Of a stretch of DNA of 64,000 bases, positions 54,099 to 63,529 are shown in pieces. The translations under genes were made by a program, and so were the position numbers. The notes beneath the pieces were generated by a model. The model saw nothing but the letters and a program-made list of their open reading frames with translations, was not told the origin of the DNA and searched no databases. Source of the stretch: Paracoccaceae bacterium (GTDB taxonomy: Bacteria; Pseudomonadota; Alphaproteobacteria; Rhodobacterales; Rhodobacteraceae); contig JAKVCO010000011.1 in the NCBI GenBank assembly GCA_022448245.1, forward strand, positions 1-64,000. Direction: 5' to 3'. Each line of letters begins with the position of its first letter. Position 1 is the first letter of the stretch.

Positions 54099-54632
54099 TT
54101 ACCTCGGTTCGGTCACGTATAGGTTCGTCGAGACGAGATTATATTCCCCACTCGCGTCCTTAAGGGCCGTGCCCATGATCGCGGTCGGGAAGAAGGGCTT
54201 GTAGCTGACGCAGGCGCGCAGAAACATGATCTGGTCTTGATCACCGGTCCCGTAAACGGACGTCGGCTGCACTTCGAGCGACCGGTCTAGGCAATCTGGA
54301 TAGGCGTCGAAGGTCATCGTGCCGCGCGGGTCCTGACGCCACATCTCGAGCTTCAGCGAGTCCTCGCAATTTGCGATCAGGCCGGATCCTTGGCAGATCA
54401 TCGTCTTGAGCTGGTCATACGTCGGCGGGTTCGAGGTGTTCAGGCGCACGATACGCACTGCCATATCCATCCCGCGGTCCAGCAGCACCTGACGCGTCAT
54501 CACCATGGCCGTCTCGAAGGCTGCGAGAAGCAGCATGATGTAGACGGGGATCAGGAATACGAATTCGAACGTCACCACCCCGTCTTCATCGCGACGGAAC
54601 CGACCAAAGAAGGACAGGAAGTCCTTGATCAT
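54099..54632 (-). CDS. TadE-like protein (middle of three)
   Basis: A 177-residue protein started at 54632 (MIKDFLSFFGRFRRDEDGVV), whose ATG overlaps the stop of the upstream gene (ATGA). The membrane segment FEFVFLIPVYIMLLLAAFE (about 23-41) follows the GVVTFE pattern of TadE. The exported part has four Cys, likely two disulfides. Probably a minor pseudopilin. Confidence 0.75.
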   Translation of the reverse strand: MIKDFLSFFGRFRRDEDGVVTFEFVFLIPVYIMLLLAAFETAMVMTRQVLLDRGMDMAVRIVRLNTSNPPTYDQLKTMICQGSGLIANCEDSLKLEMWRQDPRGTMTFDAYPDCLDRSLEVQPTSVYGTGDQDQIMFLRACVSYKPFFPTAIMGTALKDASGEYNLVSTNLYVTEPR

Positions 54633-56341
54633 TGGATCAGCCTCAGTTGGTCGATCGCACCAGCGATGGACTTGAATGCCGCGTCCAGGCCGCTGCCGTC
54701 GACTTCGTAGTAGTAGTTGTCGTTCTCGGCGCAGTACTTCATTACCTCTTCGCCGGCCGTGGGGGCCTCGAAGGCGATGGAGAATATGATCACGTCCTCG
54801 CTCTTCACCGCGTCGCAAATATCCTCGAGGCGGCCATCAGCGGATGAGCCATTTTCGTGGTTCTCGGACGGGGTCCAGTAATCGTAGTAGATTGCTGGCG
54901 TGTCATAGGACCAGGCGTAGCGGCGGCCGTTCCAGTACTTGTACGCGTCAGGATCGGCGTAGAGATAGAAGTAGTCCGCGAAGTCATACGTGTAGAACTG
55001 CTTCAGAAGATCCTGGTAGGAGAAGGCCTGCAGGTCAGACGGGATTTGCGTCGGCGAATACCAATCGTCATCGTCGAGGTTGTTGGCCTCACGCGGACGG
55101 TACCAGCGCTCACCCCAATCATTGTCAGGGAAGTTCACGAGCCAGCCGTCCCAGCTATCCGACGAACCCCAGGAAGGGCTGTAGAAGATGTCGGGCGCCA
55201 TGGCGGCATTCGTGCCGTCGGTGGTTTTCAGGCGGCCCAGAAGGTCGCGCTGATACGTGTTCTGACCGTCGGTCATCAGAACGATCACCTTCATCACGTT
55301 ATCGGTGCCGTAGTCACGCGGCCAATCGGTGATGATGTTGCTGCGGTTGTTCGCCGTGATCATGTTGTTGACCACAGGGCGCATTGCCGGATCGATGAGC
55401 GCGGCGGCCCACTTCATGCCAGCGTCCACAGCCGTATTACCGCCGCCTGCAAGGCCATCGATATGCGCTTTGAGTTTCACAGGATCGGTTTCGAACGCCA
55501 TGATCGAGTGCGCATCATTGTCGGGGCAATGCGTGTTCGCATTGGCCGGCGTTGCCATGCTGCCAAAGCCGCGAGCAAAGTGGCCCACACGCTCCAGCTG
55601 CTGCGTCGGCGTGATCGCGCGCGTCAGGAAGTCGTCGTCATAGAAACGGATGCAGTGGCTTTCCTCGTGCCAATCGGTGGGGTTGAGGTAGCCCAAAAGC
55701 TCAGAGCCAGCATTCACGGTCGCGTTGTAGGGGATGATGGACATCATGGTGATGCCTTCAGCCGGAATCTGCGATCCGATCATGTCGTCGATAAAGTCGT
55801 TGGCGGCGTCCTGCAGCGTCTCCAGCTTGGACTCAGTACCGTCGTGGTTGTTCCACGTCATGGAGCCCGAGATATCGACAACGAGCGAGATTTCGATGTC
55901 AGAGATCGTCTCGATAGCGGAACCACCGGCCTCGGATGCCAGCGACTTCACGCCCACGAGGTGAAGGAACGCCGTCGCGATTTCGGTCCGCGTCTCAACA
56001 GTCACCTGTTTCGAGTTGAAGGCCGTCTGAACGTCCGTGTCGACGAGGAAGTCGATCATGCCCGTCTTCGCAAAGTAGTCGGTCACGACGTCTTCTGGCG
56101 TCTGCGTATTTTCAAGGTTGGCTGCTGCCAGAACCGCGCGGTCCACGGTCTGCTGCAACTTCATGCGTTGCGCTTCCATCCGCGCGACGTCAACGGCCAG
56201 GCCGCCCATCACCAGCATCAGAGTGAACACGATCAACGCGAACACAAACGCAGCCCCGCTTTCATCCTTGCGGAACGCATTAACTTTCTCACGGCCCTTA
56301 TTCAGGGACCTGCAAATGGTTTTAATTGCCCTGTAACTCAT
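54629..56341 (-). CDS. large Tad-type VWA protein (TadG-like)
   Basis: A 570-residue protein started at 56341 (MSYRAIKTICRSLNKG) after GAGAGGGG. N-terminal TadE/TadG-type membrane segment (about 35-55, FALIVFTLMLVMGGLAVDVA), then a VWA domain with MIDAS DISGSM and VLMTDGQNT. A segment of about 120 residues within it is strikingly rich in Trp, Tyr, Asp and Asn (DWYSPTQ, YYDYWTP). Likely an outer-surface adhesin or pilus-assembly protein. First gene of the three-gene operon. Confidence 0.8.
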   Translation of the reverse strand: MSYRAIKTICRSLNKGREKVNAFRKDESGAAFVFALIVFTLMLVMGGLAVDVARMEAQRMKLQQTVDRAVLAAANLENTQTPEDVVTDYFAKTGMIDFLVDTDVQTAFNSKQVTVETRTEIATAFLHLVGVKSLASEAGGSAIETISDIEISLVVDISGSMTWNNHDGTESKLETLQDAANDFIDDMIGSQIPAEGITMMSIIPYNATVNAGSELLGYLNPTDWHEESHCIRFYDDDFLTRAITPTQQLERVGHFARGFGSMATPANANTHCPDNDAHSIMAFETDPVKLKAHIDGLAGGGNTAVDAGMKWAAALIDPAMRPVVNNMITANNRSNIITDWPRDYGTDNVMKVIVLMTDGQNTYQRDLLGRLKTTDGTNAAMAPDIFYSPSWGSSDSWDGWLVNFPDNDWGERWYRPREANNLDDDDWYSPTQIPSDLQAFSYQDLLKQFYTYDFADYFYLYADPDAYKYWNGRRYAWSYDTPAIYYDYWTPSENHENGSSADGRLEDICDAVKSEDVIIFSIAFEAPTAGEEVMKYCAENDNYYYEVDGSGLDAAFKSIAGAIDQLRLIQ

Positions 56342-56597
56342 GTCACACCCCTCTCGCCGGAACCCACCCAAAGTTCCAAAGTCTTAATGACCGCCAGTGG
56401 CGGCTGAATTGGGGCAGAAATGAGGATTTCCGCGCGACAATAAGGTATTAGCGAGGCCGTGAATTCGAATTTGGCGCTAATAGGCTCCTGGAAGTGTGAT
56501 TGTCTTTGAAATGGAAAAGCCTCGCGTTCGGGGGAGATTCGGCTAGGCTGACGTCGGGCGCAGGAGGAGGCGTCCGGATTAAACGAAAGGATGCGCC

Positions 56598-58028
56598 ATG
56601 CACCGCGCTTCAGAGCCCTCATTCCGAGAAAGCGTTGACCTCATGTTCGCCCGAGCGGTGAAGCTGATGGATCTGCCGCCGGGCATGGAAGAGAAGATTA
56701 GGGTCTGCAATTCCACATATACCGTACGTTTCGGGGTGAAGCTGAGAGGCGCGATCCACACATTCACGGGCTACCGCGCTGTTCATTCCGAACACATGGA
56801 ACCCGTGAAGGGCGGAATCCGCTACGCCACCAGCGTTAACCAAGATGAGGTCGAGGCGCTCGCCGCGCTCATGACCTATAAATGTGCCTTGGTGGATGCG
56901 CCCTATGGCGGCTCGAAGGGTGGTCTGTGCATCGACCCGCGTCAGTGGGACGAGGACGAGATGGAGCGCATCACGCGCCGTTTCGCCTACGAGCTGATCA
57001 AGCGTGACCTCATCGACCCGGCGCAGAACGTGCCTGCCCCAGACATGGGTACAGGCGAGCGTGAGATGGCGTGGATGGCCGACCAATACCAGCGCATGCA
57101 CACCACAGACATCAACGGCCGCGCCTGTGTGACGGGTAAGCCGGTGAACGCGGGCGGTATCCAAGGCCGCACCGAGGCTACCGGTCGCGGCATTCAATAT
57201 GCCTTGCAGGAGTTCTTCCGGAACCCCGGCGACGTGAAAGCAGCAGGCCTTAGCGGCACGCTCGACGACAAGGCGGTCATCCTTCAGGGCCTCGGCAACG
57301 TGGGCTATCACGCGGCGCTTTTCCTGAGCACAGAGGACGGCGCGCGCATCGTGTGCGTTATCGAACGCGATGGCGCGGTGTCGAACCCCGATGGCCTCGA
57401 TATCGACGCGCTGCGGGCCCACATCGTTGAGACGGGCGGCGTGAAGGGCTTTGCAGGAGGCGCCTATACGGAGGATGGCTCGGCTCAGCTCGAAGCGGAT
57501 TGTGATATTCTGGTCCCGGCCGCGCTCGAAGGCGTCATCCATATGGGCAACGCTGCCAACGTGAAGGCGCCGCTGATCATCGAGGCCGCAAATGGTCCTG
57601 TGACAGCCGGGGCTGACGAGATCCTGCGAGACAAGGGCTGCGTGATCATTCCTGACATGTATGCCAACGCGGGCGGTGTGACGGTGTCCTATTTCGAGTG
57701 GGTCAAGAACCTCTCTCACATCCGCTTTGGGCGCATGCAGCGCCGCCAGGAAGAGACACGGCACCAGCTGATCGTGGACGAGCTCGAGCGCATCAGCTCG
57801 GACGCGTCGATCAACTGGACGCTCTCGGACGGCTTCAAGGACAAGTATCTGCGCGGGGCAGGGGAGCTTGAGCTCGTCCGCTCGGGCCTCGATGACACGA
57901 TGCGCGGTGCCTATAACGATATGGCCGAGGTCTGGCGCACACGCGATGACGTGCCTGATCTGCGCACGGCGGCCTATCTTGTCTCCATCGGGAAGGTGGC
58001 TGCGAGCTATAAGGCCAAGGGGCTCTAG
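56598..58028 (+). CDS. gdhA: glutamate dehydrogenase (Glu/Leu/Phe/Val dehydrogenase family)
   Basis: Interconverts glutamate with 2-oxoglutarate and ammonia. The 476-residue protein has the substrate region VKGGIRYATSVNQDEVEALA, catalytic loop DAPYGGSKGGLCID, VPAPDMGTGEREMAWM and NAD fold AVILQGLGNVGYHAA. The family includes Leu and Phe enzymes, but the length and the substrate loop favour glutamate. It ends in a GC-rich hairpin at 58047-58080. Confidence 0.93.
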   Translation: MHRASEPSFRESVDLMFARAVKLMDLPPGMEEKIRVCNSTYTVRFGVKLRGAIHTFTGYRAVHSEHMEPVKGGIRYATSVNQDEVEALAALMTYKCALVDAPYGGSKGGLCIDPRQWDEDEMERITRRFAYELIKRDLIDPAQNVPAPDMGTGEREMAWMADQYQRMHTTDINGRACVTGKPVNAGGIQGRTEATGRGIQYALQEFFRNPGDVKAAGLSGTLDDKAVILQGLGNVGYHAALFLSTEDGARIVCVIERDGAVSNPDGLDIDALRAHIVETGGVKGFAGGAYTEDGSAQLEADCDILVPAALEGVIHMGNAANVKAPLIIEAANGPVTAGADEILRDKGCVIIPDMYANAGGVTVSYFEWVKNLSHIRFGRMQRRQEETRHQLIVDELERISSDASINWTLSDGFKDKYLRGAGELELVRSGLDDTMRGAYNDMAEVWRTRDDVPDLRTAAYLVSIGKVAASYKAKGL

Positions 58029-58046
58029 GCACCTCAGCGGCAAGAT

Positions 58047-58095
58047 GCCGATGCGCGCGCATTTGTGAGTGTGCATCGGCGCAAATGTTTGTTTA
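58047..58095 (+). terminator. probable terminator of gdhA
   Basis: GCCGATGC (58047-58054) and GCATCGGC (58073-58080) form an 8-bp stem with an 18-base loop, followed by a T-rich stretch (ATGTTTGTTTAT). Confidence 0.5.
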
Positions 58096-58124
58096 TGGTG
58101 CCCCAAAGCAGGGAAGGCAGAAGA

Positions 58125-58562
58125 ATGACAAAGATCGTTTCCAAGAAGTTTTCCACGAGCGCTGTGGCGCTCGCAGCAGCGCAGGCAGCTGTTCTGGCGC
58201 CTATCGCCCCATCGATCGCGCTGGCCTCCGAGGCCGACGATACGCTGACGCTGGTGACGGCTGGTTTTGACGGCGCGCTTTTGCCTGCAGACGCAGAGCC
58301 CAACGGCGCGCAGATGGCGATCACAGGTCAGGTCTTCCTCGCGAGCGCTGACGCGGAAGTTTCTGAGTTCATGCTGATCAGCGATACGGGCTTTTGCCCT
58401 TGGTGCGGCTCTGCCGATCACGGGATGGCAGTAGAGGTTCAGCTGGACAGCCCCATCGCCCTTGAGCACGGCGCGCAAGTCACCGTCGAAGGCGCCCTTG
58501 AAGCTCTGAGCGCAGGCAATGGCCACACGGCCACGCGGATGCTGGGTGCAGTGGTTCTTTAA
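58125..58562 (+). CDS. exported protein with CxxC motif, unknown
   Basis: A 145-residue protein started at 58125 after GGGAAGG, with a signal peptide (about 1-34). The mature part is a small beta-rich domain containing GFCPWCGSADHGMAV, with CPWC that could bind metal or be redox-active. Pattern reminiscent of DUF3299-like exported proteins but I do not assign it. Convergent with the small membrane gene that ends 16 bases away. Confidence 0.65.
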   Translation: MTKIVSKKFSTSAVALAAAQAAVLAPIAPSIALASEADDTLTLVTAGFDGALLPADAEPNGAQMAITGQVFLASADAEVSEFMLISDTGFCPWCGSADHGMAVEVQLDSPIALEHGAQVTVEGALEALSAGNGHTATRMLGAVVL

Positions 58563-58577
58563 AAGGCCGCAGGGACC

Positions 58578-58883
58578 TTACCAGGTGCGCATGTCGAGCG
58601 CCCAACGCCAAAATGCGGATTCGTCGTAAACCCAGCGACGCTCTGGAGGCACGTTATAGCGGTAGAACCGTCGCCAGCCCCGAGAAAATACAATACGAAA
58701 AAAAAGATAGTACCAAGCAGCGAAAGCCGCTGGGACGAAGGCGTATCCTACGGCGTCGCTTTGAGTGACCGCTGCTAAGATAAGCAGGAGGAACGCACAT
58801 CCCAGCCAAAGGAAACCGCGTTTTGCGCGCGCCTTGTAGTCTATGGGCGGAAACAGCTCCGAAAAATATTCGTCTTCGCTCAT
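58578..58883 (-). CDS. small membrane protein, unknown
   Basis: A 101-residue protein started at 58883 (MSEDEYFSELFPPIDYKARA), with two membrane segments (LWLGCAFLLLILAAVTQ and VGYAFVPAAFAAWYYLFF) and an aromatic, basic C-terminus (YRYNVPPERRWVYDE). No known family. Divergent from soxB, 142 bases between starts. Confidence 0.6.
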   Translation of the reverse strand: MSEDEYFSELFPPIDYKARAKRGFLWLGCAFLLLILAAVTQSDAVGYAFVPAAFAAWYYLFFRIVFSRGWRRFYRYNVPPERRWVYDESAFWRWALDMRTW

Positions 58884-59025
58884 GCTCGATATGTAGCGTG
58901 CGGGTGTTTCGCTTGAAAGACGGGCCTCGGGCGCCTCGCCGTGCAAAAACGACGCGGGGTGTCGCGGGGGGTCTTGGCCTTCCCCACCAGATGCGGTTTC
59001 TTCTCGCTGACACGCGAGGAGAGAC

Positions 59026-60279
59026 ATGCGTTTTTCAGCCTGGGAAATCCTGAAGCAAGGCCTCACCGGCAATAAGGGCTGGACGCCGCATTGGCGCAGT
59101 CCCGACCCGAAGTCGGCCTATGATGTGGTGATCGTTGGCGGCGGGGGCCATGGCCTTTCGACGGCGTTTTACCTCGCCAAGGAGTACGGGATCACCAACG
59201 TGGCTGTGCTGGAGAAAGGCTACATCGGGGGCGGCAATGTGGGGCGCAACACGACGATCGTGCGGGCCAACTACATGCTGCCGGGGAACTCGGAGTTCTA
59301 TTCTCATTCGCTGAAGCTGTGGGAGCGGCTCGAGGAAGATACGAACTTCAACGCGATGCATTCCCAGCGGGGGATCATCAACCTCTTCCATTCCGACGGT
59401 CAGCGCGACGGCTATGCGCGGCGTGGCAACCAGATGCTGAGCCAGGGCGACGACGCGATCCTGCTCGATAATGCCGGCGTGCGGGAGAAGCTGCCTTACC
59501 TCGATTTCGACCAGACGCGGTTCCCGATCTACGGCGGTCTTTATCATCCGCGCGGCGGCACGGCGCGCCATGATGCGGTAGCCTGGGGATACGCGCGGGG
59601 CGCGGATATGCGCGGCGTCGACATCATTCAGAATTGCGAAGTGACCGGCATCGATATTGAGGGGGGCGTCGTCAAAGGCGTGCAGACCTCCCGCGGGCCG
59701 ATCCGGGCCAAGCAGGTGGCGCTAATCACGGCCGGCCGGTCGAGCCAGACGGCGGCCATGGCGGGTATGACCATTCCGGTGGAGAGCCACATCTTGCAGG
59801 CCTTCGTGTCCGAGGGGCTCAAACCCTGCATCGATCACGTGGTGACCTATGGCATGGGCCACTTTTATATCAGCCAGTCGGACAAGGGCGGGCTCGTCTT
59901 TGGGGGCGATCTGGACTTCTACGCGAGCTATGCGAGCCGCGGGAACCTGCCCATGGCCGAGCACGTGCTGGAGGCGGGCATGACGTTGATGCCGATGATC
60001 GGGAAGGCGAAGATGCTGCGGTCCTGGGGTGGGATCATGGATATGACGCCCGATGGATCTCCCATCATCGACAAGACGCCCACGGAGGGGCTGATCCTGA
60101 ATTGCGGCTGGTGCTACGGCGGCTTCAAGGCCGTACCGGGGTCGGGCTATTCGACGGCGCATCTCTTGGCGACGGGGGAGCATCACCAGCCTGCGGCGGG
60201 GTTCCGGCTGGACCGGTTCCGCACGGGCCGTGGTCTTATGGACGAGGAGGGGACCGGTGCTCAGCATAATCTCCACTAG
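59026..60279 (+). CDS. soxB: sarcosine oxidase, beta subunit
   Basis: The flavoprotein subunit of heterotetrameric sarcosine oxidase, which oxidises sarcosine to glycine and passes the methyl group to tetrahydrofolate. FAD fold DVVIVGGGGHGLSTAFYLA (33-51) and VLEKG; His174 in GGLYHPRGG matches the residue that carries covalent FMN in the Corynebacterium enzyme. The 417-residue length is normal. First of four genes, soxBDAG. Confidence 0.96.
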   Translation: MRFSAWEILKQGLTGNKGWTPHWRSPDPKSAYDVVIVGGGGHGLSTAFYLAKEYGITNVAVLEKGYIGGGNVGRNTTIVRANYMLPGNSEFYSHSLKLWERLEEDTNFNAMHSQRGIINLFHSDGQRDGYARRGNQMLSQGDDAILLDNAGVREKLPYLDFDQTRFPIYGGLYHPRGGTARHDAVAWGYARGADMRGVDIIQNCEVTGIDIEGGVVKGVQTSRGPIRAKQVALITAGRSSQTAAMAGMTIPVESHILQAFVSEGLKPCIDHVVTYGMGHFYISQSDKGGLVFGGDLDFYASYASRGNLPMAEHVLEAGMTLMPMIGKAKMLRSWGGIMDMTPDGSPIIDKTPTEGLILNCGWCYGGFKAVPGSGYSTAHLLATGEHHQPAAGFRLDRFRTGRGLMDEEGTGAQHNLH

Positions 60280-60342
60280 GCTGTGGTCTGGCGCTCCCGC
60301 TGCGCGGATCGCCCCACCCCCCATCCCCGAAGGACGCATCAC

Positions 60343-60612
60343 ATGAGACTGAAGTGCCCAATCTGCGGAGAGCGTGACAGCCGCGAGTTCACCTATATGG
60401 GCCATGCCTCGATGCTTGAGCGGCCCGCGCCGGATGCCGGAGACGTGGTGTGGGACGACTATCTGCACAATCGCGAGAACATCGCCGGGGTCGTTGAGGA
60501 GCTTTGGCAGCACACCGAGGGTTGTGGGGCCTGGCTCGTAGTTCAACGCGATACCCGTACTCATGAAGTACTGGGCGTAAAGCTCGCGCGGGAGGTGGCT
60601 CGTGCGGGTTGA
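60343..60612 (+). CDS. soxD: sarcosine oxidase, delta subunit
   Basis: The 89-residue zinc subunit, started at 60343 after GAAGGA. Zinc ligands are Cys5 and Cys8 (CPICGERD), then His57 and Cys61 (WQHTEGCGAW), as in known SoxD. It overlaps soxA by 11 bases, and its synthesis is probably coupled to that subunit. Confidence 0.95.
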   Translation: MRLKCPICGERDSREFTYMGHASMLERPAPDAGDVVWDDYLHNRENIAGVVEELWQHTEGCGAWLVVQRDTRTHEVLGVKLAREVARAG

Positions 60613-63529
60613 GGGTAAGGGACGGATCGACCGCTCGCGGCCTGTCGATTTCCATTTCGACGGCGTCAAATACGGTGGCTATGCGGGGGACACGCTCGCC
60701 TCTGCGCTGTTGGCCAACGACATCCGGCTTGTGGGCCGCTCGTTCAAGTATCACCGCCCGCGCGGGATCCTTTCGGCGGGCTCGGAGGAGCCCAATGCCT
60801 TGATGACGGTGGGCGAGGGCGCGGCTGCCGAGCCTAACATCCGCGCACCCATGCAGGAGCTCTATGATGGGCTTGTGGCGCGTTCCCAGAACGCGTGGCC
60901 CTCGCTCAAATACGATGTGCTTGAGGCCAACGACCTTCTCGCGCCGTTCCTGAGCGCAGGCTTCTACTACAAGACCTTCATGTGGCCGAAGAGCTTTTGG
61001 GAGGGCGTGTACGAGCCCTTCATTCGCCGTGCCGCAGGCCTAGGCGCGCTGTCGGGGGAGGCCAATCCGTCGATGTATGCGCGCGCCTTTGCAGAATGCG
61101 ATGTTCTCGTGATCGGCGGTGGTCCGGCGGGCCTGAGGGCTGCGCGGGCGGCCGTTGAAGCAGGGCTCGATGTCATCCTCGCCGATGAAAGCTGGGAGAT
61201 GGGCGGGCGGCTTCTTTCTGAGACCGAAGAGATTGAGGGCCAGCCCGCCGCCGCATGGGCTGAGGCTGAGGCCGTGAGCCTTGCTGACATGGGCGTGCGC
61301 ATGATGACGCGCACCACGGTCACCGGCGCCTATGACACTGGCGTCTTTGGCGCGCTGGAGAAGCGGGGTCACCATACGCCCCATCGCACCGATGCGCCGC
61401 ATGAGGTGTTCTGGCGGATTGCAGCGCGCCGAGCGGTGCTTTGCGCGGGCGCGCTCGAGAGGCCTATTGCGTTCCGCAACAATGACCGTCCTGGTGTCAT
61501 GACCGCTGGCGCGGTGCGCAGCTATGTCAATCGCTTCGGTGTGGCTCCCGGCAAGCGCGTGGCCATCTTTGGCAATAACGACAGCGCACACCAGACCGCA
61601 CGGGATTTGCTCGGCGCCGGCGTCAAAGTCACTGCCGTAATCGACAGCCGCGCTGACGCCCAGGTGGACGTGGATGCCCCAGTCATCACAGGTGGCAAAG
61701 TGGTCGGTACGAAAGGTCGCCTCGGCCTTGAACAGATTATTGTGGATGAGAATGGCACCACTCGGTCGCTGATGGCAGATTGCCTCGCCATATCAGGGGG
61801 ATGGAACCCAACGGTGCACCTGACGTGCCACATGAACGGCCGCCCTGTGTGGGAGCCTTCGATTGCGAGTTTCGTTCCCGCGGAAGGCGCCGTGCCGGGC
61901 CTCAGCGTGGCCGGCAGCGCTGCCGGGATCATGGATACATTCGGTTGCCTGAAAAGCGGCGCGGAGGCGGGCGCTGCGGCGGCCAAAGACCTCGGCGCCA
62001 AGGCACCAAAGCTGCCGACGCCGCATGCTAGCGCGGGCACCTATCAGATTGAGCCGCTTTGGGCGGTGCCCGGCAAGGGGCGTGCATGGCTCGATTTCCA
62101 GAACGATGTCACCGTCAAAGACATCAAGCAGGCCGCGCAGGAGAACTACGCCTCGGTGGAGCATATGAAGCGCTACACCACGCAGGGGATGGCGACCGAT
62201 CAGGGCAAGAACTCCAACGTTGCGGCGCTGGCAATCTTGGCGGACGCCACCGGGCGGGGCCTTCCTGAGACGGGCACGACGACGTTCCGCCCGCCCTACA
62301 GCCCAGTGGCGATAGCCGCGATGGGCGCTGGCGCACAGGGCAAGGGCTTTGCGCCGCGGCGCTTCACGACCTCGCACGCTGCTACGATCAAACGCGGTGC
62401 GCCTATGATCGAGGCGGGTCTTTGGTACCGGCCCTCTTACTATCCCGAAGAGGGCGAAACGCATTGGCGCGAAAGCTGCGACCGAGAAGTGAACTGGGTG
62501 CGCAACGTCGTGGGTGTCTGTGACGTCTCCACGCTGGGCAAGATCGACATTCAGGGGCCGGATGCAGCCGCCTTCCTCGAAATGGTCTACACCGGCGCGT
62601 TCTCGACCCTGAAAGAGGGACGCGTGCGCTACGGCCTGATGCTGCGCGAAGACGGTCACGTCATGGACGATGGCACCACCGCGCGGATGGGGCCGGAGCA
62701 TTACGTGATGACCACAACCACCGCCGCGGCAGGGCAGGTGATGCGCCACCTCGATTTCGTGCATCAGTGCCTGGCGCCTGAGCTGAATGTCTCCTTCATT
62801 TCGACGACAGAGCAATGGGCACAGTTTGCTGTCGCGGGCCCCCGGTCGCGCGAACTGCTGAATGCAGTGCTCGACACCGCCATCGATGATGAGAGCTGGC
62901 CCTTCATGTCCTGCGGTGAGATCGGCGTGGCGGGCGTGCCCGGGCGCCTCTTCCGGATCTCGTTCTCAGGCGAACATGCCTATGAGGTAGCCGTGCCGTC
63001 GCGCTATGGCGACAGCCTCTTCCGCCTCCTCGTTGCACAGGCAGAAGCCATGGGCGGCGGCGCCTACGGGATGGAAGCACTCAACGTGATGCGGATCGAG
63101 AAGGGCTTTATCACCCATGCCGAAATCCACGGGCGCACGACTGCCTTCGACATCGGTATGGGGCGGATGATTTCGCCCAAGAAAGACTGCATCGGCAAGA
63201 CGATGGCGGCGCGGCCCGGCCTTGTGGATGAAGATCGCGAGCAGCTCGTGGGCCTCAAACCTGTCGATCCGAAGGTGTCGCTTACGGCAGGTGCGCATCT
63301 CTACAACGATGGCACTTCGCCGGTCGCTGCCAATGATCAGGGCTATGTCACCTCGGTGGCCCATTCGCCGACGCTTGGCCACGATATCGCGCTGGGCTTT
63401 GTGAGGGGCGGGCGCGACCGCATGGGCGAGACGATGCGCTTCTGGGATGGCCTTCGCGACATCGACACGGTTGTTGAGATTTGTTCGCCTGTCTTCCTCG
63501 ATCCAGAAGGGGAGAAGTTGCGTGGTTAA
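60602..63529 (+). CDS. soxA: sarcosine oxidase, alpha subunit
   Basis: A 975-residue subunit starting with GTG inside soxD. An N-terminal ferredoxin-like domain (about 1-95) is followed by an NAD-binding dinucleotide fold (VLVIGGGPAGLRAARAAVEA near 167-185) and, from about 590, a GcvT-like tetrahydrofolate domain (VCDVSTLGKIDIQGPDA onward, ending in HGRTTAFDIGMGRMIS), which captures the methyl group. Full length for the family. soxG starts 8 bases before its end. Confidence 0.96.
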   Translation: MRVEGKGRIDRSRPVDFHFDGVKYGGYAGDTLASALLANDIRLVGRSFKYHRPRGILSAGSEEPNALMTVGEGAAAEPNIRAPMQELYDGLVARSQNAWPSLKYDVLEANDLLAPFLSAGFYYKTFMWPKSFWEGVYEPFIRRAAGLGALSGEANPSMYARAFAECDVLVIGGGPAGLRAARAAVEAGLDVILADESWEMGGRLLSETEEIEGQPAAAWAEAEAVSLADMGVRMMTRTTVTGAYDTGVFGALEKRGHHTPHRTDAPHEVFWRIAARRAVLCAGALERPIAFRNNDRPGVMTAGAVRSYVNRFGVAPGKRVAIFGNNDSAHQTARDLLGAGVKVTAVIDSRADAQVDVDAPVITGGKVVGTKGRLGLEQIIVDENGTTRSLMADCLAISGGWNPTVHLTCHMNGRPVWEPSIASFVPAEGAVPGLSVAGSAAGIMDTFGCLKSGAEAGAAAAKDLGAKAPKLPTPHASAGTYQIEPLWAVPGKGRAWLDFQNDVTVKDIKQAAQENYASVEHMKRYTTQGMATDQGKNSNVAALAILADATGRGLPETGTTTFRPPYSPVAIAAMGAGAQGKGFAPRRFTTSHAATIKRGAPMIEAGLWYRPSYYPEEGETHWRESCDREVNWVRNVVGVCDVSTLGKIDIQGPDAAAFLEMVYTGAFSTLKEGRVRYGLMLREDGHVMDDGTTARMGPEHYVMTTTTAAAGQVMRHLDFVHQCLAPELNVSFISTTEQWAQFAVAGPRSRELLNAVLDTAIDDESWPFMSCGEIGVAGVPGRLFRISFSGEHAYEVAVPSRYGDSLFRLLVAQAEAMGGGAYGMEALNVMRIEKGFITHAEIHGRTTAFDIGMGRMISPKKDCIGKTMAARPGLVDEDREQLVGLKPVDPKVSLTAGAHLYNDGTSPVAANDQGYVTSVAHSPTLGHDIALGFVRGGRDRMGETMRFWDGLRDIDTVVEICSPVFLDPEGEKLRG

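Noticed and set aside
54857-56407. Long open frame (516 codons) opposite the TadG-like gene
   Set aside because: Val/Arg/His-rich antisense product with no motif; the TadG-like gene on the other strand has clear domains.
56619-58526. Long open frame (635 codons) opposite gdhA
   Set aside because: It is the antisense shadow of a GC-rich gene; no ribosome site, His- and Arg-rich low-complexity product, and no family pattern.
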